IMG/VR virus record: IMGVR_UViG_3300032086_001581
Span: 1-54,753 of that record
Origin: a virus
Strand: one strand, 5' to 3'
DNA: 54,753 nt
The notes below the pieces were generated by a model. The model saw only the letters and a program-made list of their open reading frames with translations, did no database searches and was not told where the DNA came from. Made by a program: the position numbers and the translations under genes. This document shows, one piece after another, positions 33,559 through 40,158 of this stretch; the first letter of the stretch is position 1; each line of letters opens with the position of its first letter.

Positions 33559-33988
33559 CTTCTTTCTCCTTTAATACTGCCGTAACACTTTTTATTGTAC
33601 AGGTGTGTTTACTTGGCCTGCCAAAACTAATTGGTATAATTTTATCGCCTCTGCCTATAGTATTAAATCCGCCCCAAGGCTGGAATACTATTCGTTGTGC
33701 AAAGGAAAGATCATAACAATAATATAACTCTATATCGTATTCTTGTTTTCTAGTAGTTCTAACTCTAATTACATTATTATTTTGTATAGAATAACCTCTA
33801 ATACTTCTCATATTAATACTTTTAACTTGTAAATCTTGTTTAGTTACAGCAATACCGTGTTCTGTATACCCAACAATTTCTTTTTCATCTGCTTTTGTTT
33901 CAAATGCCACCATCATTAAAAACATTACAAATGCTGTTATCAGCAAAGGAGACATGTTCTTTATAAAATTCCAATCGTGTTTATCCAT
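33542..33988 (-). CDS. Exported or membrane-anchored unknown protein
   Basis: The 148-residue protein begins with a basic residue cluster and a hydrophobic segment (about 12-30, LLITAFVMFLMMVAFETKA) and a plausible cleavage after ETKA, so it is likely exported. The mature domain has YYCYDLSFAQRIVFQPWGG, GRGDKIIPISFGRP and one more Cys in TCTIKS, which may form a disulfide with the first. The fold is unrecognised. Starts immediately after the QueE gene. Confidence 0.6.
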   Translation of the reverse strand: MDKHDWNFIKNMSPLLITAFVMFLMMVAFETKADEKEIVGYTEHGIAVTKQDLQVKSINMRSIRGYSIQNNNVIRVRTTRKQEYDIELYYCYDLSFAQRIVFQPWGGFNTIGRGDKIIPISFGRPSKHTCTIKSVTAVLKEKEDVKEN

Positions 33989-33989
33989 A

Positions 33990-34889
33990 TTATTTTCCTA
34001 TTGCGTTACCGTATATATGTACGTGAACCCTGCTCGTATAATTGTAGCCACGTTGTATGGCTTCGTCGGCTATACTTGCCTCTGTTTGTACTAGGCCTTC
34101 AAAGGTGCCGCCAACTCCCATGATCCATACAGGGAAGTTACAGCCGGCATCTCTAAATAATTTTGTGTGTTCTTCTACTTCTCTCCAACTTTCATCTGTG
34201 CCATTCACCACATACTTCAATTGACCATGTGGACTTACTTCTGCATATCTGCCTATTACTTCTGGCTTGATTGCTTTTTTGTTCTTCTCACCAGCAGTAC
34301 TCCATAGTTTAGGACTAAGGCTCCAATACCATTCTGAACCATTAGCCCATGCTGGATATTCTGAGCTAATATAATTAGCAAACTCATCTGTTATAGGCTT
34401 TGTGCCATTTGTTTCCACAGTTACGTTCATTGGCTTATTGCCTCTGCGTTTAAATTCTTCTATAACACTAATCATACCAGGCTGTGTGTTTTTAAGCATT
34501 GGCTCGCCACCTGTAAACACCATATGCACACTTTGTTTTGTAACAGGATGTACAAATTGGGAGTGCGGCAGAAGGGCTGTAAGTTCGTCTACTGCCTCCT
34601 CTACCGTCTTATCAGTAATTAAGTGCTTATACTTTTTGCTCCAAGTATAACTACTATCACAACCTTTTTCAAACACAGGCAAATCAAATACATTTGTTAT
34701 GTCTGTAATATCTAACTTTTCATAAGGTAAATCATATGTGCTTGGATCAGTAGGATCACTTTGTCCAAAGCCATTACATTGTAAATTACATAGGAAGAAT
34801 CTCATCCACAGACTAGGAATACCAACATACTGTCCTTCGCCTTGTGCGGAGTAAAATGTTTCGCTATATTTTAATGTAGTGTTATCCAT
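33990..34889 (-). CDS. queE: 7-carboxy-7-deazaguanine synthase (QueE)
   Basis: A 299-residue radical SAM enzyme. It has the QueE opening SETFYSAQGEGQYVGIPS (9-26), then FFLCNLQCNGFG (C34, C38), a later CDSSYTW (C77), TGGEPML and VETNGT, all in family order. QueE converts 6-carboxytetrahydropterin to 7-carboxy-7-deazaguanine. The three cluster Cys are spread as C-x3-C-x38-C by an insertion, unlike ordinary enzymes (CxxxCxxC). The insertion is also known to me from cyanophage QueE proteins. Placed between FolE and other small genes. Works with FolE, a QueD and QueC; the end product would feed DpdA. Confidence 0.85.
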   Translation of the reverse strand: MDNTTLKYSETFYSAQGEGQYVGIPSLWMRFFLCNLQCNGFGQSDPTDPSTYDLPYEKLDITDITNVFDLPVFEKGCDSSYTWSKKYKHLITDKTVEEAVDELTALLPHSQFVHPVTKQSVHMVFTGGEPMLKNTQPGMISVIEEFKRRGNKPMNVTVETNGTKPITDEFANYISSEYPAWANGSEWYWSLSPKLWSTAGEKNKKAIKPEVIGRYAEVSPHGQLKYVVNGTDESWREVEEHTKLFRDAGCNFPVWIMGVGGTFEGLVQTEASIADEAIQRGYNYTSRVHVHIYGNAIGK

Positions 34890-35382
34890 CTTGTTCTTTT
34901 AAAAAATTTATAAAATCCTGTTTATCAAATTCACCGTCAGTAATATCCATTATAGCACTATATACAATATTATGCAAGTCACTAGATTGGAATGTAATAC
35001 TGCCATTTAATTCATCTTCAAAAGATTCAATAGCACACATTCTAAATCCTTTATCATATAAAATGTCAAAATTGTCTTCTTTTTCAAGAAATACTTTACC
35101 ATATTGTATTGCTTTTAAAAAATACACATCAGACATTTGTCTTGCTTCTATAGTAAGTTGACCAACTTCCTCATTTACATTTTCGAGCTGTAAGTGTATA
35201 CCAGCATCTAACTTGTCTAAATCAGCAACACAGTCAAGACATTCCATAACCTCAAGTGGTGTTAACGGGTATCTAGTGCAAATCCAATCCATATTGAATC
35301 TATCACAAATTGCATCAGTAACCTCTCTAACAGGCACAGCATGTCTGCCTATAACTAAGTGACCATTACGAGTATTAATCAT
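34882..35382 (-). CDS. Unknown protein between FolE and QueE
   Basis: I set the start at ATG 35382, which overlaps the FolE stop (TAATG); a longer frame would need TTG. The 166-residue product begins MINTRNGHLVIGRHAVPV and has CTRYPLTPLEVMECLDCVADL (two Cys) and a C-terminal acidic region. It does not show the His-rich T-fold motif of QueD, so I do not call it a pterin synthase. Its coupling to FolE and QueE suggests a role in the same pathway or pure co-transcription. Confidence 0.6.
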   Translation of the reverse strand: MINTRNGHLVIGRHAVPVREVTDAICDRFNMDWICTRYPLTPLEVMECLDCVADLDKLDAGIHLQLENVNEEVGQLTIEARQMSDVYFLKAIQYGKVFLEKEDNFDILYDKGFRMCAIESFEDELNGSITFQSSDLHNIVYSAIMDITDGEFDKQDFINFLKEQDG

Positions 35383-36071
35383 TAGGTTCCGCAAGAATGT
35401 TGTTGCTGTAGTTTAATGTTATCGAAAAATTCTTTCTTAGTACTCTGGTCTTCCATAAATCTGCCTTCCAATACAGTTGTTTGTGTTAAACTGCTATGTG
35501 CTAATACACCTCTGTTCTCTACGCAACCGTGTGTTGCTTGTATGTAAACACCTAAGTTTACACTACCAGTTGCCGCCTTAATTTCTCTAGCAATATCATT
35601 AGCAAGTTCTTCCTGTAATGTACCACGTCTTGCACACCATTGTGCAATTCTAGTGTACTTAGAAAGCCCTATGAGCGTTTCTCCTGCAATAATACCTATG
35701 TATGCAATACCTTTAACAGGCTGATGATGGTGTGAACACATACTTTGTATTTCACTTCTCACAACCAACATACCTTTATAACCTTCTTCAATGTCATTAG
35801 GAAATGCTGTAGCATTAGGCATATCGTTATATCTGCCCCACATAAGTTCATTGATATACATTTTAGCAAGACGTTTAGCAGTACCTTGACTGTTAGGGTC
35901 ATTAAATCTATCAATTAGTAGTGTGTCTAATACACCTTCAAAATGAGGAATAAGTTCTTCAATAAGTGCTTGATCATCACCTTCGTCCATAAATGCTGAA
36001 ACATTATCACTTGCCCAATACTTAGCACCAGCATCTTTAATTCTTTGTGTTATTTTCTCACTAGTCTTCAT
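35382..36071 (-). CDS. folE: GTP cyclohydrolase I (FolE)
   Basis: The 229-residue enzyme has the zinc site MCSHHHQP (C112, H115) and C183 in THGCVENRG, GYIPDLN-type positions replaced by IGLSKYTRIAQWCARR (the GLSK-RI substrate region) and TAKRLAKMY. It makes dihydroneopterin triphosphate from GTP, the first step to 7-deazaguanine and folate. The C-terminal tail past about 200 (MEDQSTKKEFFDNIKLQ) is extra. Coupled with the following gene. Supports the 7-deazaguanine set with QueE, a QueD-like protein and DpdA. Confidence 0.92.
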   Translation of the reverse strand: MKTSEKITQRIKDAGAKYWASDNVSAFMDEGDDQALIEELIPHFEGVLDTLLIDRFNDPNSQGTAKRLAKMYINELMWGRYNDMPNATAFPNDIEEGYKGMLVVRSEIQSMCSHHHQPVKGIAYIGIIAGETLIGLSKYTRIAQWCARRGTLQEELANDIAREIKAATGSVNLGVYIQATHGCVENRGVLAHSSLTQTTVLEGRFMEDQSTKKEFFDNIKLQQQHSCGT

Positions 36072-36261
36072 TTTTCATTTCCTTAATTCTTTCTTTTAAT
36101 TCTTCAATTTCCCTTTTAAGAGCAAGTTTTTCGAACTTCTCTTGTCTAACTTTGTCATCACTATCATGATGTTCCCAATGCCTTGTAATTTTCTTATCTA
36201 GTTCTCGGTGTATGTTTTCCAAATGTTTTAAATGATTTGTTAAACTTTTTACCGTACTCAC
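36061..36261 (-). CDS. YdcH/DUF465-like small coiled protein
   Basis: I favour GTG at 36261 (AGGAG 8 bases upstream and GTGA overlap with the previous stop) over GTG 36270/36267, giving 66 residues starting MSTVKSLTNHLKHLENIHRE. It has HRELDKKITRHWEHHDSDDK and a final helix FEKLALKREIEELKERI, the DUF465 pattern (LxxxHxxLDxxI ... KLxLKDEI). Small DUF465 proteins are known in bacteria and phages with unclear roles. Coupled to the phosphoribosyltransferase and followed by FolE. Confidence 0.6.
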   Translation of the reverse strand: MSTVKSLTNHLKHLENIHRELDKKITRHWEHHDSDDKVRQEKFEKLALKREIEELKERIKEMKNED

Positions 36262-36749
36262 TTCCACCACTCCTCATAAGGAAATACAATCCATTTTTCT
36301 TCTTCTGGCGTCACTCTATTACCTGTAAAACTTACATGCTCAAATGCACTACTCTCTTTATCGAATAGTGTAGCATACTTTAAGCCTTCATGCAATGCCA
36401 ATAGGTTATTATTTTCTTCTGAATCCCATTTATCCACAACACCTTTAATACCGTTTAAAGTATGTCCTGAATCATTAATGTCATCTACAAGTAAAATATC
36501 TTCACTACTGTATTTAGATAAAATAGTCTCTAACCTAGTGGATTCCTTGATCATGTCATGATCTCTTGTTTGCCATTCAAAGCCATGGAAAGGAACTTCA
36601 AAGTAATGACTTAGCATTACGCCCATTACATAGGCACCTCTGCCAGGCCCAATTACAACATCAGGTTTAAAACCACTTACATGAATTTGTCTTGTTATTT
36701 CGCTAAGATCTTTGTCTAGATCTTTGTTAGAATAGTATAGTTTTGCCAT
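36258..36749 (-). CDS. Phosphoribosyltransferase (type I)
   Basis: A 163-residue type I PRTase with the PRPP-binding loop DILLVDDINDSGHTLNGIK (13-residue signature VVDDxxxxGxT), a hydrophobic N-terminal core PDVVIGPGRGAYVMGVML with the conserved PRGG-like turn (GPGRGA) and SFTGNRVTPEEEKW as a late strand. It may salvage purines (hypoxanthine, guanine or xanthine) or handle a modified base. Its placement next to the 7-deazaguanine genes is suggestive only. Confidence 0.75.
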   Translation of the reverse strand: MAKLYYSNKDLDKDLSEITRQIHVSGFKPDVVIGPGRGAYVMGVMLSHYFEVPFHGFEWQTRDHDMIKESTRLETILSKYSSEDILLVDDINDSGHTLNGIKGVVDKWDSEENNNLLALHEGLKYATLFDKESSAFEHVSFTGNRVTPEEEKWIVFPYEEWWK

Positions 36750-36755
36750 AATATT

Positions 36756-36783
36756 ATTATAGCAGAAAAGATTACAATGTCAA
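36756..36783 (-). promoter_or_regulatory. Sigma70-like promoter (TTGACA-N16-TATAAT)
   Basis: TTGACA at 36778-36783 and TATAAT at 36756-36761 on the - strand, 16-base spacer, TGC before the -10. It drives the PRTase, YdcH-like, FolE and QueE run. Confidence 0.85.
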
Positions 36784-36784
36784 G

Positions 36785-37750
36785 TTATTTTTTCTTGGAC
36801 GATTGAAATTCTATTTCTGACTTTACAATGTCCTCTAAAGAATTTGTTGGTTCCCAACCAAATAAATCTATTGCTTTAGAAATATTTGCATCTGTTTTTG
36901 CGGCGTCGCCTTCTCTTTTTGGACCATATTCAACATCAATTGTATTGCCTGTTTGTGCTTCTACTTCTGCTATAACTTGCTTAATACTTTTAGGAGAACC
37001 AGCACCAATGTTAAATACACCACTATCGCCACCATCAAACAGATAGTTTAATGATGCCAAATGAGCTGTTGCTATATCCAATACGTGAGTATAATCTCTA
37101 ACACAGGTTCCATCTATTGTGTCGTAGTCATCTCCGTTTACTACAAACTTTCCTCCATTTAGTGCCTTGTCTACTAAAACAGGCATTATATGTTCTTTAG
37201 GATCTAACTGATACCCAAATCCTTCATAACTACCTGCGGCACAAAAATATCTTAAACTATTATAAGTAAAATCGTGTACTGCTGATAGATCTTCTAAAAT
37301 AGTTTCCACCATTGCCTTTGTTCTACCATAAGGTGTTTTAGGATTGATATCATCTATTTCTGAGTTCAGTAAGTTGTCTGAGTCTCCGTAAACAGAACTT
37401 GAACTACTGAATACAAAATGTTTTACACCACCGTCTATAGCATGATCTAATAGTTTAATAGAATTTTCTACATTGTTTACATAGTATTCTTTTGCTTCTG
37501 CAATACTTTTAGGTACACTATGATGAGCCGCCAAATGAATAATTGCATCTGGTTTTGTCATTTCAATAACACCTTTAATTTGAGAGTTGTTAATATCAAA
37601 TGGATATTGTGTTACGCCCTCTATGGGTCTTTTTACTCTGTCTACATTAATAACATTGTAACCAGAATCAGCAAGTAACTTACAGGTTACACTACCTATA
37701 AAGCCACTACCACCTGTTACTAAAATTGTTTTTTCTTCATTACTGCTCAT
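36785..37750 (-). CDS. NAD-dependent UDP-sugar epimerase (GalE-like)
   Basis: A 321-residue SDR-type enzyme with TILVTGGSGFIGSVTC (8-23) as the NAD fold, the active-site pair in TPYGRTKAMVE (YxxxK), FVFSSSSSVYGDS with the catalytic Ser, and RYFCAAGSYEG as in UDP-glucose 4-epimerase. It would interconvert UDP-hexoses. It is coupled to a GT4-like glycosyltransferase (4-base overlap), so a phage-made sugar may be placed on DNA or virion glycan. The epimerase could also serve the + strand cluster; this is inference. Confidence 0.85.
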   Translation of the reverse strand: MSSNEEKTILVTGGSGFIGSVTCKLLADSGYNVINVDRVKRPIEGVTQYPFDINNSQIKGVIEMTKPDAIIHLAAHHSVPKSIAEAKEYYVNNVENSIKLLDHAIDGGVKHFVFSSSSSVYGDSDNLLNSEIDDINPKTPYGRTKAMVETILEDLSAVHDFTYNSLRYFCAAGSYEGFGYQLDPKEHIMPVLVDKALNGGKFVVNGDDYDTIDGTCVRDYTHVLDIATAHLASLNYLFDGGDSGVFNIGAGSPKSIKQVIAEVEAQTGNTIDVEYGPKREGDAAKTDANISKAIDLFGWEPTNSLEDIVKSEIEFQSSKKK

Positions 37751-38748
37751 ATTTTGTCGCCTGTGTTATCTCCAACACCAAACCAGGTTTGCATTACCTG
37801 ATCTGTGTTTAAGACTATTTGTTGCTCTTGATAATCATTAAGTGCATTAATTACCATATCCACACTTTCATCAAATCTATCAAATAGTTTTGTATCTGGA
37901 TATAGTTCAGGATACACTAGTCTATTAGGCAATACAGGTGTACAACCTAAATATACGGCTTCAGCAACTCCAAAGCCAAAGTTTTCTTGCAAGGCATAAC
38001 TTACTACTGCTTTACTTTTTCCTAGTAAACTGTAATATTCTTCCTTGCTAAGATCCATTTCCTGCGTTTTAAGAAATTGTATATCCCTATCAAGTCTTTT
38101 AGATACTTGCTCTCGCAGTTCATTAAACAACCAAGGTTGTTTCTCATCACAAAGTCTACCATTAAAAATAACAATATCTTTTTTAGTTTGCCCTTTGTGT
38201 TTTTCTAATCCTGAATAGTCTACAGGTAAACCTGAAACAACTAATTTATTAGGATTAACCATTCTTTTCTTTATAATATCATTTTTAATGAAATTACTTG
38301 CACAATAAATTGTATCACTAATATCAAAAATAATATCTTCAAAGTTCTTTGCCCAACGTTCCATATCCCTAACAAAGTCTGTATCAGTAAAACTACCTGC
38401 ATGTATGATGCCTGTAATTTTAAGGTTATCCATCTTGTTAAAATATTTCATGTAAGCAATACTTTCTATTCCTGGGAACCATATATCACTAAAGAATAAG
38501 GTATCACCATCTGTTATGACACCTCGTTCTATTAAGTCTGATATCTCTGCTATTTGCAATGCTTTAAATTTACTTGTAAAAGCAGAATTTAAAAATTGTC
38601 CTTCAGGAAGTGGAGGAGTTTCATATGTAGGCATAACTTTAATATAGTCAATATTTTCTCTGTTAAGATATTCCTCAATAGCAATATCCATATGAACAGT
38701 ATATCTACCATCTATGTGTTCTAAAGGAACATATATTAATTTACTCAT
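37747..38748 (-). CDS. GT-B glycosyltransferase (GT4-like)
   Basis: A 333-residue protein with a GT-B layout. The C-terminal half has KDIVIFNGRLCDEKQPWLF, typical of the donor half, and ENFGFGVAEAVYLGCTPVLP, the E-x7-E nucleotide-sugar signature of GT4. The N-terminal half has FFSDIWFPGIESIAYM and ITGIIHAGSF, an acceptor-side region. No membrane segment. It overlaps the epimerase stop, so the two form a unit; a sugar on modified DNA (as T4 does with HMC) or on glycans is possible. Target unknown. Confidence 0.8.
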   Translation of the reverse strand: MSKLIYVPLEHIDGRYTVHMDIAIEEYLNRENIDYIKVMPTYETPPLPEGQFLNSAFTSKFKALQIAEISDLIERGVITDGDTLFFSDIWFPGIESIAYMKYFNKMDNLKITGIIHAGSFTDTDFVRDMERWAKNFEDIIFDISDTIYCASNFIKNDIIKKRMVNPNKLVVSGLPVDYSGLEKHKGQTKKDIVIFNGRLCDEKQPWLFNELREQVSKRLDRDIQFLKTQEMDLSKEEYYSLLGKSKAVVSYALQENFGFGVAEAVYLGCTPVLPNRLVYPELYPDTKLFDRFDESVDMVINALNDYQEQQIVLNTDQVMQTWFGVGDNTGDKI

Positions 38749-38884
38749 CGCCTAAATCTCCATAATCAACAACATCAGTAATTTTGTCATCTAAACTTTG
38801 TGCAAAATCGTTTTTCTTATCTGCCTCATTTTTAGAAATAAAGTTAGGCTTAGATTCTGTATTACTTTTGTCGTCTTTTTCCAT
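38741..38884 (-). CDS. 47-residue acidic protein
   Basis: I choose ATG 38884; the longer frame from 38935 adds Lys-rich residues that are a shadow of the neighbouring gene. The product is MEKDDKSNTESKPNFISK plus a helical acidic tail ending DVVDYGDLGDE. It overlaps the GT4-like start by 8 bases and follows the 58-residue basic gene after one base. No motif. Confidence 0.5.
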   Translation of the reverse strand: MEKDDKSNTESKPNFISKNEADKKNDFAQSLDDKITDVVDYGDLGDE

Positions 38885-38885
38885 A

Positions 38886-39062
38886 TTACATTGAATTCCT
38901 TTTTTCTTGGATTTCAGTTCTTCTTGTTTTAGCAAGTTTAGTAAGTTCCATAAGTGCCTTTCTAGCTCTTGTTGAACTAGCCTTTACACCATTTACTTCA
39001 AACTTTTCATGTTCTGCTAAGTATGTTTCCATTGCTACTTTTAATTGTAGATGCGTTTCCAT
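38886..39062 (-). CDS. 58-residue basic helical protein
   Basis: The frame starts METHLQLKVAMETYLAEH and carries SSTRARKALMELTKLAKTRR, a strongly basic helix, and ends KRNSM. The pattern TRARKAL ... ELxKLAKxRRxEI is familiar in cyanophage genomes, where such small basic proteins are unnamed. Size and charge fit a nucleic-acid or RNA-polymerase binding protein. RBS AGGAGAAAAAT precedes the ATG. Confidence 0.7.
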   Translation of the reverse strand: METHLQLKVAMETYLAEHEKFEVNGVKASSTRARKALMELTKLAKTRRTEIQEKRNSM

Positions 39063-39074
39063 ATTTTTCTCCTT

Positions 39075-39449
39075 TTATGGTAATTTTACATATTCCATTT
39101 CAGCACCATTTTCATTATCTTCTGCTACTGAAATTTTTACCCAACGGCCAGGATACTTATTCTGTATCTGTTCCGCCAAATTATCTGCGATCATCTCGCA
39201 TGACTTGTTATTAAGTTGTATAACTTCTTCGTTATACAAACTTTCAAGCCATCTTTTAAACTGTATAAACTCGATGTCTCTATCATCATGAAACACTTCA
39301 ATCCACACTTTAAAGTGGAAAATATGTCTGTGTTTATACCCTAAAAAACTTACGTCGTCCCAATCGCCTGTTGCTAAATTAGGATCTGTGTCTGCTCCAG
39401 GATAGAAATGTATCCCTTCTTTACTAAATGTTACCCAAATACTTCTCAT
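39075..39449 (-). CDS. QueD/6-pyruvoyl-tetrahydropterin-synthase-like T-fold protein
   Basis: A 124-residue protein with the T-fold layout: a first His (H14), a HRH pair (H40, H42) in YKHRHIFHFKVWIEVFHDD, a middle DRDIEFIQFKRWLES, then SCEMIADNLAEQIQ (like PTxENLAxxI) and KISVAEDNENGAEMEY (like the VxVxExxxxxAxY end). QueD converts dihydroneopterin triphosphate to 6-carboxytetrahydropterin. The catalytic Cys of QueD, expected 4 residues before the His pair, is Leu36 here. So either the function differs or another residue serves. Its location near DpdA, FolE and QueE is supportive. Confidence 0.5.
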   Translation of the reverse strand: MRSIWVTFSKEGIHFYPGADTDPNLATGDWDDVSFLGYKHRHIFHFKVWIEVFHDDRDIEFIQFKRWLESLYNEEVIQLNNKSCEMIADNLAEQIQNKYPGRWVKISVAEDNENGAEMEYVKLP

Positions 39450-39475
39450 AATAATCTGCCTTCTATAGTGTTTAT

Positions 39476-39652
39476 TTACAGTTTATCCAGTTCTTCAATC
39501 AGTTCTTCTGGTATTTCTGCACCGTTTTTTATTAAGAATTTAAACAATAAAACTACCAATGCCTGTATATCTTCCTCATATTGGAAGTCTCCGTCATAAG
39601 ATGCGTATGTTTGTATTCCGTCATCGTCTGTTGCTGTTATATCTATTTTCAT
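39476..39652 (-). CDS. 58-residue acidic protein
   Basis: Starts MKIDITATDDDGIQTYASYD and has LVVLLFKFLIKNGAEIPEEL. Its start overlaps the stop of the 168-residue gene (ATGA), and it precedes the QueD-like gene by 26 bases. Acidic, with one hydrophobic helix, no known motif. Real by its coupling; function unknown. Confidence 0.6.
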   Translation of the reverse strand: MKIDITATDDDGIQTYASYDGDFQYEEDIQALVVLLFKFLIKNGAEIPEELIEELDKL

Positions 39653-40155
39653 TCTACTGGCTTATCGCCTCCATCAGTGTATTTAGACCAAGGAATAAAA
39701 TGTTCCTTATCTAATACATCTTGTAATTGCATTGACCAAGTACCTTCATTGGTCTTGTCAAACCCTTTATCAGCAATTTTAAATGCTGTATTAAAGTTGT
39801 ATTTAGATGAACTAGGCAATACTGCGGTTATAACAGGTATAAAATTGCTATAATCATGTAACCCCATTTTAAATATATCTTCTGCATACTTAACTTCAAA
39901 TTCTAATGTAACCTTAACACCATTATCGCATAAATGCAAAAGTAGTTCTTCCCAAAGTTTCCATTGATCAAATCTCTCTGCATCAAAATAGCATAAGTGT
40001 ATATGAGTACATTTTTCATTTAATGCTCTACTTAAAATTTCTTCTACTGGTTGCCAACCTGCTACAAACAAAGTAGTTTCACCTTGTGCAACGGTATGCT
40101 CAACTTCTTTACCAACAAAGAATTTTACGTCATTAAAATTAGGCTTATCTTTCAT
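39649..40155 (-). CDS. Unknown protein next to DpdA
   Basis: A 168-residue protein beginning MKDKPNFNDVKFFVGKEVEH. It has TTLFVAGWQPVEEILSRAL, then HIHLCYFDAERF, and VTLEFEVKYAEDIF, an alternating alpha/beta arrangement like a small Rossmann or TIM-barrel piece. From memory it recurs in cyanophages near base-modification genes but without name. It follows the DpdA stop by 3 bases, so it may share its pathway; this is inferred from location. Confidence 0.6.
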   Translation of the reverse strand: MKDKPNFNDVKFFVGKEVEHTVAQGETTLFVAGWQPVEEILSRALNEKCTHIHLCYFDAERFDQWKLWEELLLHLCDNGVKVTLEFEVKYAEDIFKMGLHDYSNFIPVITAVLPSSSKYNFNTAFKIADKGFDKTNEGTWSMQLQDVLDKEHFIPWSKYTDGGDKPVE

Positions 40156-40158
40156 TTA

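Noticed and set aside
34882-35382. Possible QueD identity for the gene between FolE and QueE
   Set aside because: No His-x-His zinc motif or T-fold pattern is seen; the protein at 39075 fits better.
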